Shown piece by piece: positions 33,656-42,088 of a stretch of 64,000 bases of DNA. This DNA comes from a virus. The notes under the pieces were generated by a model. The model worked only from the letters and a program-made list of their open reading frames with translations. It did not search any database and was not told where the DNA came from. Every line of letters starts with the position of its first letter. Position 1 is the first letter of the stretch. Location: positions 1-64,000 of IMG/VR virus record IMGVR_UViG_3300030108_004017, one strand, 5' to 3'. The position numbers and the translations under genes are program-made.

Positions 33656-34251
33656 TATGTATTTTTCATCTTTACTTCTAATTGAGACATCAGATTATTT
33701 ATCTTTTCTAACTTAGGATGTTTTGGGTCTATCTCAATAAGTTTATCTTTTGTATTCATCAACTTACCATAGGCTTTCTGTAAATCAATTAAGGCCAATC
33801 CTTTCATACTTCGTCTGTAATATAAATGGTCAAGTGCTTCATCTTCTGCCTCTGCTCCACGAACACCAGCAACTGCAGTTATTTGTTCTACTTCTGCATA
33901 CACCGTAGTGACATCTTGTATTTCTTCCCATACGGTATTTTCCCACATAGCATCTAAATCAAAATCCATATTGTCATATTCCAATGATTCTAAACTATCT
34001 TTGGTGGCTTGTTCTCTTTGTTGTTTCTTTCGTCTTTCAGAAAATTCTATATCTAAAGTTACTGTTTGGATTGAATCACATTCGGATAACCATTGTCCAT
34101 AATTTTTCCAATTGGGTGTTCCATTAGAATTTCTATATTCCGTATCGTCACAATCTTGTCCGTATACACTACTTCTTTTTGTTTCCGATACTTGATTGAC
34201 ATCTTGAGAATATGTAACACTTAGTAATAATAAAAGTGCTAGATACTTCAT
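33655..34251 (-). CDS. Secreted unknown protein (198 aa)
   Basis: Signal peptide MKYLALLLLLSVTYSQ, then an Asp/Glu-rich mature protein with helical repeats at the end (KAYGKLMNTKDKLIEID). It is directly upstream-coupled (ATGA) to a membrane-anchored gene and precedes the pilin cluster. Periplasmic. No family recognised. Confidence 0.6.
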   Translation of the reverse strand: MKYLALLLLLSVTYSQDVNQVSETKRSSVYGQDCDDTEYRNSNGTPNWKNYGQWLSECDSIQTVTLDIEFSERRKKQQREQATKDSLESLEYDNMDFDLDAMWENTVWEEIQDVTTVYAEVEQITAVAGVRGAEAEDEALDHLYYRRSMKGLALIDLQKAYGKLMNTKDKLIEIDPKHPKLEKINNLMSQLEVKMKNT

Positions 34252-34673
34252 AATACTTCTATCTCTGTACCTATGCCTCTTTTGTCGTGGTCTGTTCCAA
34301 CTACGATTGTGTAGTATCCAGGATTTATATCAGATGTCCATTCAGTTCTGTAAAGTTTCCAAACATATGTTTCTGTTCGTTCTCTACCATCTTTGAATCT
34401 ATCTAATGCTAATGGTGTTTGATGTACCAACTTTCCATTTTCAGCAAACATATACAATCTTGTTTTATCTCGTTGTACCTTGTACCTAACCTTTATACAA
34501 GGTCCACCTTTTCTATCATATGCTCTCCAAGCAACAATTGGTGTTTCATCAAAGTATTCCATTGATGGTGGTTTTACTTTTGGTATTGCATCTGGATCTG
34601 GTCTTAGTAATACAAACATTACACACCCAAATATACCAAAGTATAATAGTAGTTCTTTTATTTTATCATCCAT
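34248..34673 (-). CDS. Membrane-anchored unknown protein (141 aa)
   Basis: One N-terminal helix (LLLYFGIFGCVMFVLL), then a periplasmic beta-rich domain (VRYKVQRDKTRLYMFAENG; YYTIVVGTDHD). Coupled to the pilin-like gene just upstream. Possibly part of the pilus-related system; inference by position only. Confidence 0.6.
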   Translation of the reverse strand: MDDKIKELLLYFGIFGCVMFVLLRPDPDAIPKVKPPSMEYFDETPIVAWRAYDRKGGPCIKVRYKVQRDKTRLYMFAENGKLVHQTPLALDRFKDGRERTETYVWKLYRTEWTSDINPGYYTIVVGTDHDKRGIGTEIEVL

Positions 34674-35116
34674 TATTGTGCTATATACCTCACTGGTTCT
34701 TCTGCTAATTCAAATGATGTAGAGTCATATGTGTAATACCATATCTCATCGTCAATTCTAAAATGGTATACTCTACCCTCACCATCACTTTCGATGTTAT
34801 ACTGCCATTCGTCATCCTCGTCAGGTATACCTAATACTAAATTTATATTCATATTACGAGTTCTACCAAATGTTGATAGAGGATTATAAGGCCAAGATTC
34901 TGTTCCTACTTCTAAAAGTTTGTCACCAGCATATTGTTCGGCACCTGCCCATACTTGGTCTACCACTGCCTTTTCAGCTCTAACAGTTGCTCTGTTTAGA
35001 ACGGCGGACATCTTAGGTACTGCAACTGCAGATAATATTCCTAAGATGACCATAACCATTACTAATTCTACCAACGAAAAACCTTCATTCATTTTTTCTT
35101 TCAGTAGTTTTTTCAT
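34673..35116 (-). CDS. Type IV pilin-like protein (147 aa)
   Basis: Prepilin signature: basic leader, cleavage after Gly, then FSLVELVMVMVILGILSAVA with Glu at +5, followed by AVPKMSAVLNRATVRAEK. The C-terminal domain is predicted beta-rich. Mature size fits a type II secretion pseudopilin or type IV pilin. Third to fourth member of the tandem array. Confidence 0.85.
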   Translation of the reverse strand: MKKLLKEKMNEGFSLVELVMVMVILGILSAVAVPKMSAVLNRATVRAEKAVVDQVWAGAEQYAGDKLLEVGTESWPYNPLSTFGRTRNMNINLVLGIPDEDDEWQYNIESDGEGRVYHFRIDDEIWYYTYDSTSFELAEEPVRYIAQ

Positions 35117-35123
35117 TCGATTT

Positions 35124-35594
35124 TTATTGTCCTTGTAAATCAGGTCTGTATACGACTTGATTTGGTTTGTAAGGTGGATTGGAATATCCTATCTCACCTG
35201 TTGTTTTATCATAAGTCCAAATTGCTAAACTATCTTCTTTTCGTCTGTGTACGATTGAATTTTTATAATCATTACTTGCCTGACCTGTATAAATCCAATC
35301 ACTATCTTTCATCTGAGTCATCAAAGTAGATTGTGTTTTATCATATGATGGTGGTACTTTATTCAAGGCATCAAATGGATTGTCTGGCCAACTAACCACA
35401 CCCTCTTCAATGAATTGTTCTTGACTATAAGTATCTAAGGCCGCGACTAAATTCACAAGGATTCCTTGTTCTGCTGCGGCCTCGGATTGTCTTACAATAT
35501 CAGCAAATCGTGGTATAGATACTGCTGCGAGTATTCCCACAATTACCATCACCATAATGAGTTCCACTAAAGTAAACCCGTTCCTATTATTCAC
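35124..35594 (-). CDS. Type IV pilin-like protein (156 aa)
   Basis: Prepilin start RNG|FTLVELIMVMVIVGILAAVS with Glu at +5 and SIPRFADIVRQ. The globular part has VSWPDNPFDALNK, shared with the next gene upstream. Overlaps that gene by 8 nt. Processing needs a host prepilin peptidase, as none is seen here. Confidence 0.88.
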   Translation of the reverse strand: MNNRNGFTLVELIMVMVIVGILAAVSIPRFADIVRQSEAAAEQGILVNLVAALDTYSQEQFIEEGVVSWPDNPFDALNKVPPSYDKTQSTLMTQMKDSDWIYTGQASNDYKNSIVHRRKEDSLAIWTYDKTTGEIGYSNPPYKPNQVVYRPDLQGQ

Positions 35595-36036
35595 TTGACA
35601 GACTTTCTCTACTGCCTAATGTACCAGTAGTATCTGAATCTGTTCCTGTGTTTATTCCTGCATCATACTCCCACTTCCATCTGGTGTTATCAGACCTTTG
35701 ATGGGTAATGTATGCTGGGTCACCATCTACAAATGTCCACTCATTATCTGTGTCGGCATTTGTACCGTCAGTAGTATAAGTTTGTGGTTTATCTTTTAGT
35801 GCATCAAATGGATTGTCTGGCCATATTCCTCTACCACTATCTACCAACTTATGGATAGCATAGTTGTCAAGAGCGACACCGATATTACTTATAACTGCAT
35901 CTTCAGCAGCTTCTTCTGCCTTTTCGATGGTATCCAAGTATCTCGGTATGGCAACTGCTGATAATACTCCTAATATTATCATAACCATTATCAACTCAAT
36001 AAGAGTGAATCCGTTTTTGTTTTTTAGTTTCTTCAT
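35587..36036 (-). CDS. Type IV pilin-like protein (149 aa)
   Basis: Prepilin start KNG|FTLIELIMVMIILGVLSAVA with Glu at +5 and AIPRYLDTIEK. Contains RGIWPDNPFDALKDKP, nearly the same block as its downstream neighbour, so the two are paralogues. A Thr/Gly/Ser-rich C-terminus follows. Confidence 0.88.
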   Translation of the reverse strand: MKKLKNKNGFTLIELIMVMIILGVLSAVAIPRYLDTIEKAEEAAEDAVISNIGVALDNYAIHKLVDSGRGIWPDNPFDALKDKPQTYTTDGTNADTDNEWTFVDGDPAYITHQRSDNTRWKWEYDAGINTGTDSDTTGTLGSRESLSSE

Positions 36037-36078
36037 TTTGTTCTCTTTCTGAACGAGTCTTTCGTTCTGTTTTTTTAT

Positions 36079-36717
36079 TTATGGTACTAAAGTTTTATTT
36101 AGTTCTGCAGGGTTCTCAGTATCTATTACGATAAGTGCAGGTGCTTGAGCATCTGTACCTGAACCACTACCTGGTATTACCAAGTAAGCATATGAACCAT
36201 CCTGAAATGGGGATGATATACCATTGTTACCAAAGTCTGATTTGAAGTCTAATGCACCATCTACATCAAATACTACAGATGTTTCATCATTCATCCAATT
36301 ACCTTGTAAAGCATCATCGTCATCAGATGCAGTTGAAAATACATAAACAAACTCACCTAAGTCTGATTCGTAATTATCTTTAGCATCAAGAATAGTTTCA
36401 ACATATATCTCTAAGGCTTCATCAGTAAGTTGTCCTTCGGATAAATCAACACCACCAACTGGTTGGTCGTATTTAGATTGTCCAGGAAATCTTCCCTTAC
36501 CCTCTTCGGATAATGTTTGGTTATAAAAATTATTAGCAACCGTTACAATTTTATCGATATTAGCGATAGTCTTTTTCTCTTTTGCACCTGCACCAATTTG
36601 CCCAAACTTGGGAGCTGCAGTTGTGGCTAATGTAGCCATCATAGCGGTTGTAACTGCGAATTCAGCAAGTGAGTTTCCTCTCCTACTCTTCAGTTTTTTC
36701 ATTATGTTTTTGAACAT
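36079..36717 (-). CDS. Divergent pilin-like protein (212 aa)
   Basis: Start ATG at 36717 follows GGAGATAAT. Leader KSRRG, then NSLAEFAVTTAMMATLATTA (Glu at +5, less hydrophobic than the other three). The C-terminal domain is larger and Asp-rich (DASDDDDALQGN-like area). First gene of the array. Its pattern recalls major pilins/pseudopilins with a processing Gly, but it is atypical. Confidence 0.7.
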   Translation of the reverse strand: MFKNIMKKLKSRRGNSLAEFAVTTAMMATLATTAAPKFGQIGAGAKEKKTIANIDKIVTVANNFYNQTLSEEGKGRFPGQSKYDQPVGGVDLSEGQLTDEALEIYVETILDAKDNYESDLGEFVYVFSTASDDDDALQGNWMNDETSVVFDVDGALDFKSDFGNNGISSPFQDGSYAYLVIPGSGSGTDAQAPALIVIDTENPAELNKTLVP

Positions 36718-36749
36718 TATTATCTCCATATTAGTTGTTCAACAAGTAT

Positions 36750-36757
36750 TATTTATA
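36750..36757 (-). promoter_or_regulatory. TATAAATA, T4-type late promoter candidate
   Basis: The minus strand reads TATAAATA 33 nt before the start of the first pilin-like gene. T4 late promoters have this octamer and need no -35. Upstream is the inverted repeat GTACA-AAAAC-TGTAC (36766-36780) and the palindrome TTGTTATAACAA (36879-36890). Confidence 0.35.
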
Positions 36758-36911
36758 CTTATATAGTACAAAAACTGTACCACAATTTTGGAGATTCTCT
36801 ATAACTCTATGTATAGTAATAAAATAAAATTTGTTGGGTATAATTTACTTTAGGTGTGGGAGATAAATGTGTCTCAGATTGTTATAACAAATTGATACAG
36901 TGTTCAGAATG

Positions 36912-37136
36912 TTACAATCCGAGTTCTTCTGCACCTGTTATGATGTGCTCTACTATCTGAGGTATTGTTTTTGGGGATAGTGAAATACCTTTACTACTCG
37001 GTTTCCACTCTTGTGTTGTCTCGTCTTTCCAATATACACGAACATCAATGAATTCATATCCACGATAGTTCTTTCGTGTAACTCTTATTTGTTCTCGTGT
37101 ATTCTTCTCAACGATTCCTATAACTTTGTCTTCCAT
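36912..37136 (-). CDS. PC4/YdbC-like single-stranded-DNA-binding protein
   Basis: 74 residues. REQIRVTRKNYRGYEFIDVRVYW and WKPSSKGISLSP match the PC4 (p15) beta-hairpin fold: IRV...G...D.RVYY and PS.KGISL. Bacterial/phage members bind ssDNA as dimers; they are used in transcription and replication. Unrelated to the pilin array in function. Confidence 0.85.
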   Translation of the reverse strand: MEDKVIGIVEKNTREQIRVTRKNYRGYEFIDVRVYWKDETTQEWKPSSKGISLSPKTIPQIVEHIITGAEELGL

Positions 37137-37156
37137 ACATATAATTATGAAAGACT

Positions 37157-37363
37157 TTATTTTTCATCACTTTTAGACATCATCACTTCGTGTCTCAAAT
37201 TCTCAAGAGTTTCTATCCAATAAGTTAGCCGATTCAATAGATAGTTTTTATCTATATCTTTTCTTGAGATATCAACCTGAAATCTTTTCATTAGATTAGA
37301 TATACTAAATAATGTATCATCGAAAGATTTCTTTTTATCAGAAAAGTAATTAGATTTTGTCAT
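37157..37363 (-). CDS. Small unknown protein (68 aa)
   Basis: Starts MTKSNYFSDKKKSFDDTLFS. Helical, with a LTYWIETLENLRHEVM segment. It precedes the PC4-like gene. No family recognised. Confidence 0.6.
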   Translation of the reverse strand: MTKSNYFSDKKKSFDDTLFSISNLMKRFQVDISRKDIDKNYLLNRLTYWIETLENLRHEVMMSKSDEK

Positions 37364-37396
37364 TGTATGTCTCCCTATTGGGAAATAAATTATATA

Positions 37397-37690
37397 CTAT
37401 ATTCCTAATGAGCCACTATCAGGATGTGTAATTCTCTTTACCTGAATTTCCCACATACCTTTCCAATGTCCATCTGTATGTTCGGCCACTTCATAGTCAT
37501 CAAGTGTCCAACCATCACCATACTCAGTTGATAATAGTTTTTCATTTGTGACATCCACAATCCATTGTGAAAACTTATCTTCATCTATATTTACAAAGTC
37601 AGATGTTCTTGGCAAACCACCACCACCGCCGTAAAAATCCGACCATTCATCTGTTGTATGTTTGAAGACATGCAGCCATTTTTTAGCCAT
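37397..37690 (-). CDS. Unknown protein (97 aa)
   Basis: Starts MAKKWLHVFKHTTDEW, with a FYGGGGGLPRTSDF glycine loop and ATWEIQVKRI-like end. Compact alpha/beta. No family recognised. Confidence 0.55.
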   Translation of the reverse strand: MAKKWLHVFKHTTDEWSDFYGGGGGLPRTSDFVNIDEDKFSQWIVDVTNEKLLSTEYGDGWTLDDYEVAEHTDGHWKGMWEIQVKRITHPDSGSLGI

Positions 37691-37727
37691 AATTTATTTC
37701 CTGTTTGTACGGGAGTACAATTTCGAG

Positions 37728-38948
37728 TTATAAATAAATATCAATCAACTTATCAATTCCATCAAAAACATCTTGAGTATCTATGGTCTCAATATCATTC
37801 CAATCTGATAAGTCTTTACATTCTATATAAGGATTATAATTCCATTCTTTGTTTTGTATGTCTATAGATGTATCATTATATATTCCAGTATATGGGCCTT
37901 CCTTATATACTCTAACAACATTATCTTGAAATTCAGAATATGGTTTAGAATAATTACCAACCATAAGTACAGGTTTATTTAGTGCCCAAGCCAACCAAGA
38001 TAATCCAGATGGTAATCCAATAAAAAATTTACAATGATGTAGGTCGTTTACTCTATCTGATATTGGTATGTAACCTGTTTTATTTATATCTGTCTTTGGA
38101 GTTTTGTTACCACAATAAATACCAGACTCTAAAGATATACTTACTACTTTATATCCTTTTAGATTTAGATAAGGTACGACATAATCCCAACCACCAATTT
38201 TATTCCAATACTTTGCCTGTAAGGTAGAGTGTGTTGCAATACAAACATAGTCTCCATCTATTGTTGGTTCTTTTATCCAACTTGGATTTATTTCTGGTCT
38301 ATCAAAATTAGTTTCTATTCCTAATATACTACTTGGTACTTCTTGTAAAGTTATCTCTCGTGGATGTGGGTTTTCAGGCCTTCTTTTATTTTCGACCAAC
38401 CATTTATTATCTTCGTATTGACCAACTCCAAATATAAAATCATATTTTTCCCATCTACCCTTTCGTTCAGGTCCACCCCAAACATCCCTTTCACTTACTA
38501 CATTTTTTATCTCATTTTTTCCGTTCTTGAACAACGAACAAATAAATTCAGTAGCAAAGATATCTACTTGGCAGCCCTTTTCTTCGACCCACTTTTGGAT
38601 AGTGTTTACCCAAGCTATGGCATCTCCCATTGCATTAGAATTGAAGTAACATAATACTTTACTATCTTTAGTGAGTTCAAGTTTGTAGTGTTTCTCTATA
38701 CCAGAAAATGCTTCTGTAATCCAAATATCTACATCTTTGGGATAACATAGATTGACATCAACCCACATATTATTTTGTATGATTGTGCTATGTAACAATT
38801 CACCATCAGACTCAAACCTTATATTGTAACTCGTTTCAAAATCACCAGTTACTTCTACAAATGGTTTTGAGACTTCATCGTGGAATGGTTTATTATCCAT
38901 CATCGAGTGATTCCATTTCACTTCTATTTTATTCTTGAATTGTATCAT
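37728..38948 (-). CDS. Intact BAHT-type heptosyltransferase-like glycosyltransferase
   Basis: 406 residues; the ATG after AAGGAAAAGTT was chosen because a longer frame runs through the tRNA-Cys gene. N-terminal half: CYFNSNAMGDAIAWVNTIQ. C-terminal half: IATHSTLQAKYWNKIGGWD and FIGLPSGLSWLAWALNKP. This is a complete copy of the enzyme found split between the proteins at 17937-21929 and 14463-17579, and serves as an internal reference for that split. Family members (GT9-like) transfer ADP-heptose to autotransporters or LPS. Confidence 0.78.
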   Translation of the reverse strand: MIQFKNKIEVKWNHSMMDNKPFHDEVSKPFVEVTGDFETSYNIRFESDGELLHSTIIQNNMWVDVNLCYPKDVDIWITEAFSGIEKHYKLELTKDSKVLCYFNSNAMGDAIAWVNTIQKWVEEKGCQVDIFATEFICSLFKNGKNEIKNVVSERDVWGGPERKGRWEKYDFIFGVGQYEDNKWLVENKRRPENPHPREITLQEVPSSILGIETNFDRPEINPSWIKEPTIDGDYVCIATHSTLQAKYWNKIGGWDYVVPYLNLKGYKVVSISLESGIYCGNKTPKTDINKTGYIPISDRVNDLHHCKFFIGLPSGLSWLAWALNKPVLMVGNYSKPYSEFQDNVVRVYKEGPYTGIYNDTSIDIQNKEWNYNPYIECKDLSDWNDIETIDTQDVFDGIDKLIDIYL

Positions 38949-38960
38949 AACTTTTCCTTG

Positions 38961-39031
38961 AGTCGTGGGTGAGATTCGCACTCACATAAACGGATTTGCA
39001 GTCCGCCACCTATCTCTTCGGTCACCACGAC
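38961..39031 (-). tRNA. tRNA-Cys (GCA)
   Basis: 71 nt. Acceptor arms GTCGTGG/CCACGAC pair perfectly, anticodon loop GGACTGCAAATCC reads GCA, and the T arm is GTGAG/CTCAC. No CCA is encoded. It lies 5 nt after tRNA-Ala. Confidence 0.9.
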
Positions 39032-39036
39032 ATATG

Positions 39037-39109
39037 TGGAGCTGACAGGAATCGAACCTGCGACCTCTTCAGTGCAAGTGAAGCGCTCTCCCAACTGAGC
39101 TACAGCCCC
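39037..39109 (-). tRNA. tRNA-Ala (TGC)
   Basis: 73 nt. Starts GGGGCTGTAGCTCAGTTGGG; anticodon loop CTTGCAC between CTTCA/TGAAG. The acceptor contains the G3-U70 pair, the identity element for alanine. Discriminator A at 39037; no CCA encoded. Confidence 0.95.
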
Positions 39110-39116
39110 ATATTTT

Positions 39117-39725
39117 TTATACTCCTATTGTACCACTCCAACCTTCATTTACATAATTCCAATGAGTCTTATCATCTGTATACCAACTTGCCATAGTATA
39201 CCTATCACCTTTAGTTACCGTATTTACTCTATGTACCCAATCCAAATCGGCTGGAAATGCTATCATCATACCTTTTTCTGGTTTTATCTTACCATACTTT
39301 TCATTCATAAATTCAAATTCACCACCCTCGTAATCATCATTCAAATAAGTAACAGAACCATATGTACGATAACTAACATAGTTAGGTTCTCCTGATGGAT
39401 AGTAATTTGCATCTGCATGCCAATTCAATCCTTCACCTACTTTCCATCTAACTAAATCACAATAATCATTATAAATAAATCTATCATCCATATAAAACTT
39501 TCGGAGTTCATTTACTATTCCCCATCTAATTCTATCCATCAAATATCTGGCATAACTTTTCTGATATTCGTTTGCAATAACTTCATATTGAAATGACTTG
39601 TTATTGAATACATCAGTATGTTGATTTGTATGATGTTGTACACTAAAATATGTATCATAAAATTTTATCAAATCATTACATTCATCATCAGTAATAAAAT
39701 TCTTTACTTGTACAAAATCACTCAT
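39117..39725 (-). CDS. 2OG-Fe(II) oxygenase (prolyl-hydroxylase-like)
   Basis: 202 residues. Iron ligands: WHADANYYP (HxD) and VHRVNTVTKGDRYTMASWY (distal His and the 2OG-binding Arg). The double-stranded beta-helix is supported by VTYLNDDYEGGEFEF. Phage members of this family are common in cyanophages; substrate unknown. Confidence 0.88.
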   Translation of the reverse strand: MSDFVQVKNFITDDECNDLIKFYDTYFSVQHHTNQHTDVFNNKSFQYEVIANEYQKSYARYLMDRIRWGIVNELRKFYMDDRFIYNDYCDLVRWKVGEGLNWHADANYYPSGEPNYVSYRTYGSVTYLNDDYEGGEFEFMNEKYGKIKPEKGMMIAFPADLDWVHRVNTVTKGDRYTMASWYTDDKTHWNYVNEGWSGTIGV

Positions 39726-39964
39726 TGTAATTTCCCATCACTTTCATCCCAATACTTTGGGATAGGTTCAAAATCTATGTCATCTATATTTGTTACATCT
39801 TCACCTTGATAATCAAATCCATATGTAACAAAATCCTCTATATACTTTTGTATATGTTTTGGTGATACATACAACCCACTCATATGCATTGGTTTTGTTT
39901 GTTTCAAAACTTCTTGGTCTTTATTTATTCTCAACCAAATGTAATGACCTAATTTATCTATCAC
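39722..39964 (-). CDS. Unknown protein (80 aa)
   Basis: Starts MIDKLGHYIWLRINKDQEV; acidic end (DIDDIDFEPIPKYW). Overlaps the oxygenase start by 4 nt (ATGA). No family recognised. Confidence 0.6.
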   Translation of the reverse strand: MIDKLGHYIWLRINKDQEVLKQTKPMHMSGLYVSPKHIQKYIEDFVTYGFDYQGEDVTNIDDIDFEPIPKYWDESDGKLQ

Positions 39965-40611
39965 TTTGTTGTACTATAACCCACCAGTTGGTTACTCAAT
40001 AAACTTTGTATCGTGTAGTATAGTGATGGATTTCTTTTCAGTAGTTCTTTGAACTCTGGTTGTTTCCACACTAAACATTCAGTATCGTGTTCTACCTTAC
40101 AAGTAGCAGTCGCAGGTTTCTCTGTAAGGAATGACATCTCACCTACGAACTGGCCATCCTTTAGATTTGCAACTCCTTCTCCATCCACGATTACATTTAC
40201 CGTACCATTATAAATCAATATCAAATCATCAACAGGCATTCCTTGTACTATTAGTGATTGACCAGACTTATACTTTTTCCACTCTGCAACTTTACTTATC
40301 TTTAGATACTCTACAGGACTCAAGTCCTTGAACATAGTTTCATATAATTCTTTATCTTTTGGTTGCATCTTTATTGGTCGTTTCTCATATATAATTACCG
40401 CAATATGATATACATTTACTGCAACAAAAATAAAATTCCAATTTATGGCTAACCACATTGGAGTTTCTGGTATTGTGTAATTATAAAATACTGAAAATAA
40501 ACTTGCAAGTATTGATACTACTCTCAACCATAAAATATCCTTTACTAAAAAAGAAAAGGCTATCAACCCAAATGCAAGATGACCAGCTAACGATGCTATA
40601 TCCATTACCAT
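39961..40611 (-). CDS. Membrane protein with cyclic-nucleotide-binding-like domain
   Basis: 216 residues. Three N-terminal helices (AGHLAFGLIAFSFLVKDI; RVVSILASLFSVFYN; IFVAVNVYHIAVIIYE) are followed by a cNMP-binding fold (about 95-205) with GQSLIVQGMPVDDLILIYNG and VGEMSFLTEKPATATC. The layout recalls Popeye-domain proteins. The Arg that holds the cyclic phosphate in CRP-type sites (before the SAT/AT) is Ala here, so binding is doubtful. Membrane sensor or scaffold; role unknown. Confidence 0.72.
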   Translation of the reverse strand: MVMDIASLAGHLAFGLIAFSFLVKDILWLRVVSILASLFSVFYNYTIPETPMWLAINWNFIFVAVNVYHIAVIIYEKRPIKMQPKDKELYETMFKDLSPVEYLKISKVAEWKKYKSGQSLIVQGMPVDDLILIYNGTVNVIVDGEGVANLKDGQFVGEMSFLTEKPATATCKVEHDTECLVWKQPEFKELLKRNPSLYYTIQSLLSNQLVGYSTTK

Positions 40612-40724
40612 TCTTCCCTACGACCAAAATTATTCTTCTCTATTCTCTTCTTCAGATGTCGTTTGTATTGATATAAAAAAATTATCTTCTTCAACATCTC
40701 TATAAAATCTCTAATGATTCCCAT
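40605..40724 (-). CDS. Small basic protein (39 aa)
   Basis: Starts MGIIRDFIEMLKKIIF; very basic end (KRHLKKRIEKNNF). It overlaps both neighbours by a few nt. No family recognised. Confidence 0.5.
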   Translation of the reverse strand: MGIIRDFIEMLKKIIFLYQYKRHLKKRIEKNNFGRREEW

Positions 40725-41613
40725 TGGTATATCCAAGTTTTATCTTTATATAATTAACTATCTGTTCAGCAACTTTTATGTCAGTATATTTTTCCATACC
40801 TTGAAATCCTGGTGATGAGTTTATTTCACATATCTTATATCCACCATTATCATAAAGTAAATCAACTCCACTAATATCTAATCCCAACAAGTTAGTAGTT
40901 TCTAATGCAAGATATTCCATTTGTTCATCTATCTCTATTGGTTTTGCCCCACCACCTCGTGTAATGTTTGCTCTAAAATCTCCATCATTAGATTCTCTTT
41001 TCATACCACCAACTACCTTACCACCAACAACCACTATCCTAATATCTTTTCCGTGAGAATCAGAAACATATTCTTGTAGTATAATATTGAATCTATCATT
41101 TATCTGTTCCATCATATCTACAAGTTGGATAAAGTTTCTCTTATTCTCTGCAAGATATACTCCCTTTCCGTGTGTACCACTTAGTGATTTTACCACGATA
41201 GGAAACCCAATGTTCTTCTCTACATATGTTGGATTTATTGGATTCCTAACTAACATAGTTTTTGGGTGAGGAATATTATTTTGTGCGAGTATCTGCATCG
41301 TATATAATTTATCCTTTACATTATCTATGGCATCACTACCATTGATAAACATAACACCCATTCTTTCCAAATGCCTGAAGACTGCCTTCTGGTAATATGT
41401 AGTTGAGCTTCCTACTCGTGGGATTACAAAATCAGGTATTGATGCGTACTCGTTTGCTACCTGTACCGATTTTCTGTTTTCTCTACTAACAAAGATATCA
41501 ACCTCGTTAGGATGTACCATATATGCATCAATGCCTTCACTTTCAAAGCATTCTATCAATCGTGTGGTCTCGTATGATGGATTACTTTGTGTAGAAAATA
41601 TCCACCCTTTCAT
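40711..41613 (-). CDS. RimK-like ATP-grasp ligase
   Basis: 300 residues; ATG follows the upstream TGA by 1 nt. ATP-grasp features: KTMLVRNPIN, FPIVVKSLSGTHGKGVYLAENK (phosphate loop), IILQEYV, DIRIVVVGGKVVGGMKR, and the metal triad ...SGVDLLYDNGGYKICEINSSPGFQG. RimK adds glutamate to ribosomal protein S6, so a phage copy might modify host or phage proteins or make small peptides. Target cannot be inferred. Confidence 0.88.
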   Translation of the reverse strand: MKGWIFSTQSNPSYETTRLIECFESEGIDAYMVHPNEVDIFVSRENRKSVQVANEYASIPDFVIPRVGSSTTYYQKAVFRHLERMGVMFINGSDAIDNVKDKLYTMQILAQNNIPHPKTMLVRNPINPTYVEKNIGFPIVVKSLSGTHGKGVYLAENKRNFIQLVDMMEQINDRFNIILQEYVSDSHGKDIRIVVVGGKVVGGMKRESNDGDFRANITRGGGAKPIEIDEQMEYLALETTNLLGLDISGVDLLYDNGGYKICEINSSPGFQGMEKYTDIKVAEQIVNYIKIKLGYTNGNH

Positions 41614-41614
41614 C

Positions 41615-42088
41615 TCAGAAGTATACCCTTTCACCTGTACCTACATATTGTCTGTACCACTTCTTCTCAACATCTCTCCATACATACGGGTCTTCTGAAT
41701 TTTCTTTCCACTTGAATTGTGAATAGTATTCTCTATCTTTACGAAGTAAGTTAGCTCTATGTGATGAATGAAATGGTTCGTAACCTAACCACTCTGGTAA
41801 GTCAATTGGCCACTTCACATCATAGAACTTCATATTATTGTTGTATCCTCTATCAATCCACTCTTGTATTATTATATTGGTATAGTGTTTCAACAAATCA
41901 ACATGCGGTCTCCACATAACTGTCGCAGGATGATTCAACCAACCCTTATATGGTTTACCATCCTTACGAGGTTTCTGTTCAATCGCATTTATGATTTGCA
42001 TTCCCTCGACTCTTTGTTTACCGAGTCTACGCCAATCTAATACTTTTGCAGATTCTTCAAATGATTTATACGGGAGAAATGTTTGCAT
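41615..42088 (-). CDS. DenV-like / MSMEG_6728-family protein
   Basis: 157 residues. Starts MQTFLPYKSFEESAKVLDWR, then RLGKQRVEGMQI, NHPATVMWRPH and FHSSHRANLLRKDREYY. Matches the family often annotated as pyrimidine dimer DNA glycosylase (T4 endonuclease V-like). Likely in repair of UV damage, sensible in marine phages. The assignment of catalytic residues is not certain. Confidence 0.75.
   Translation of the reverse strand: MQTFLPYKSFEESAKVLDWRRLGKQRVEGMQIINAIEQKPRKDGKPYKGWLNHPATVMWRPHVDLLKHYTNIIIQEWIDRGYNNNMKFYDVKWPIDLPEWLGYEPFHSSHRANLLRKDREYYSQFKWKENSEDPYVWRDVEKKWYRQYVGTGERVYF

Noticed and set aside
38949-38981. Longer N-terminus of the intact heptosyltransferase-like gene
   Set aside because: It would run through the 3' end of tRNA-Cys; the ATG at 38948 has a good ribosome site.
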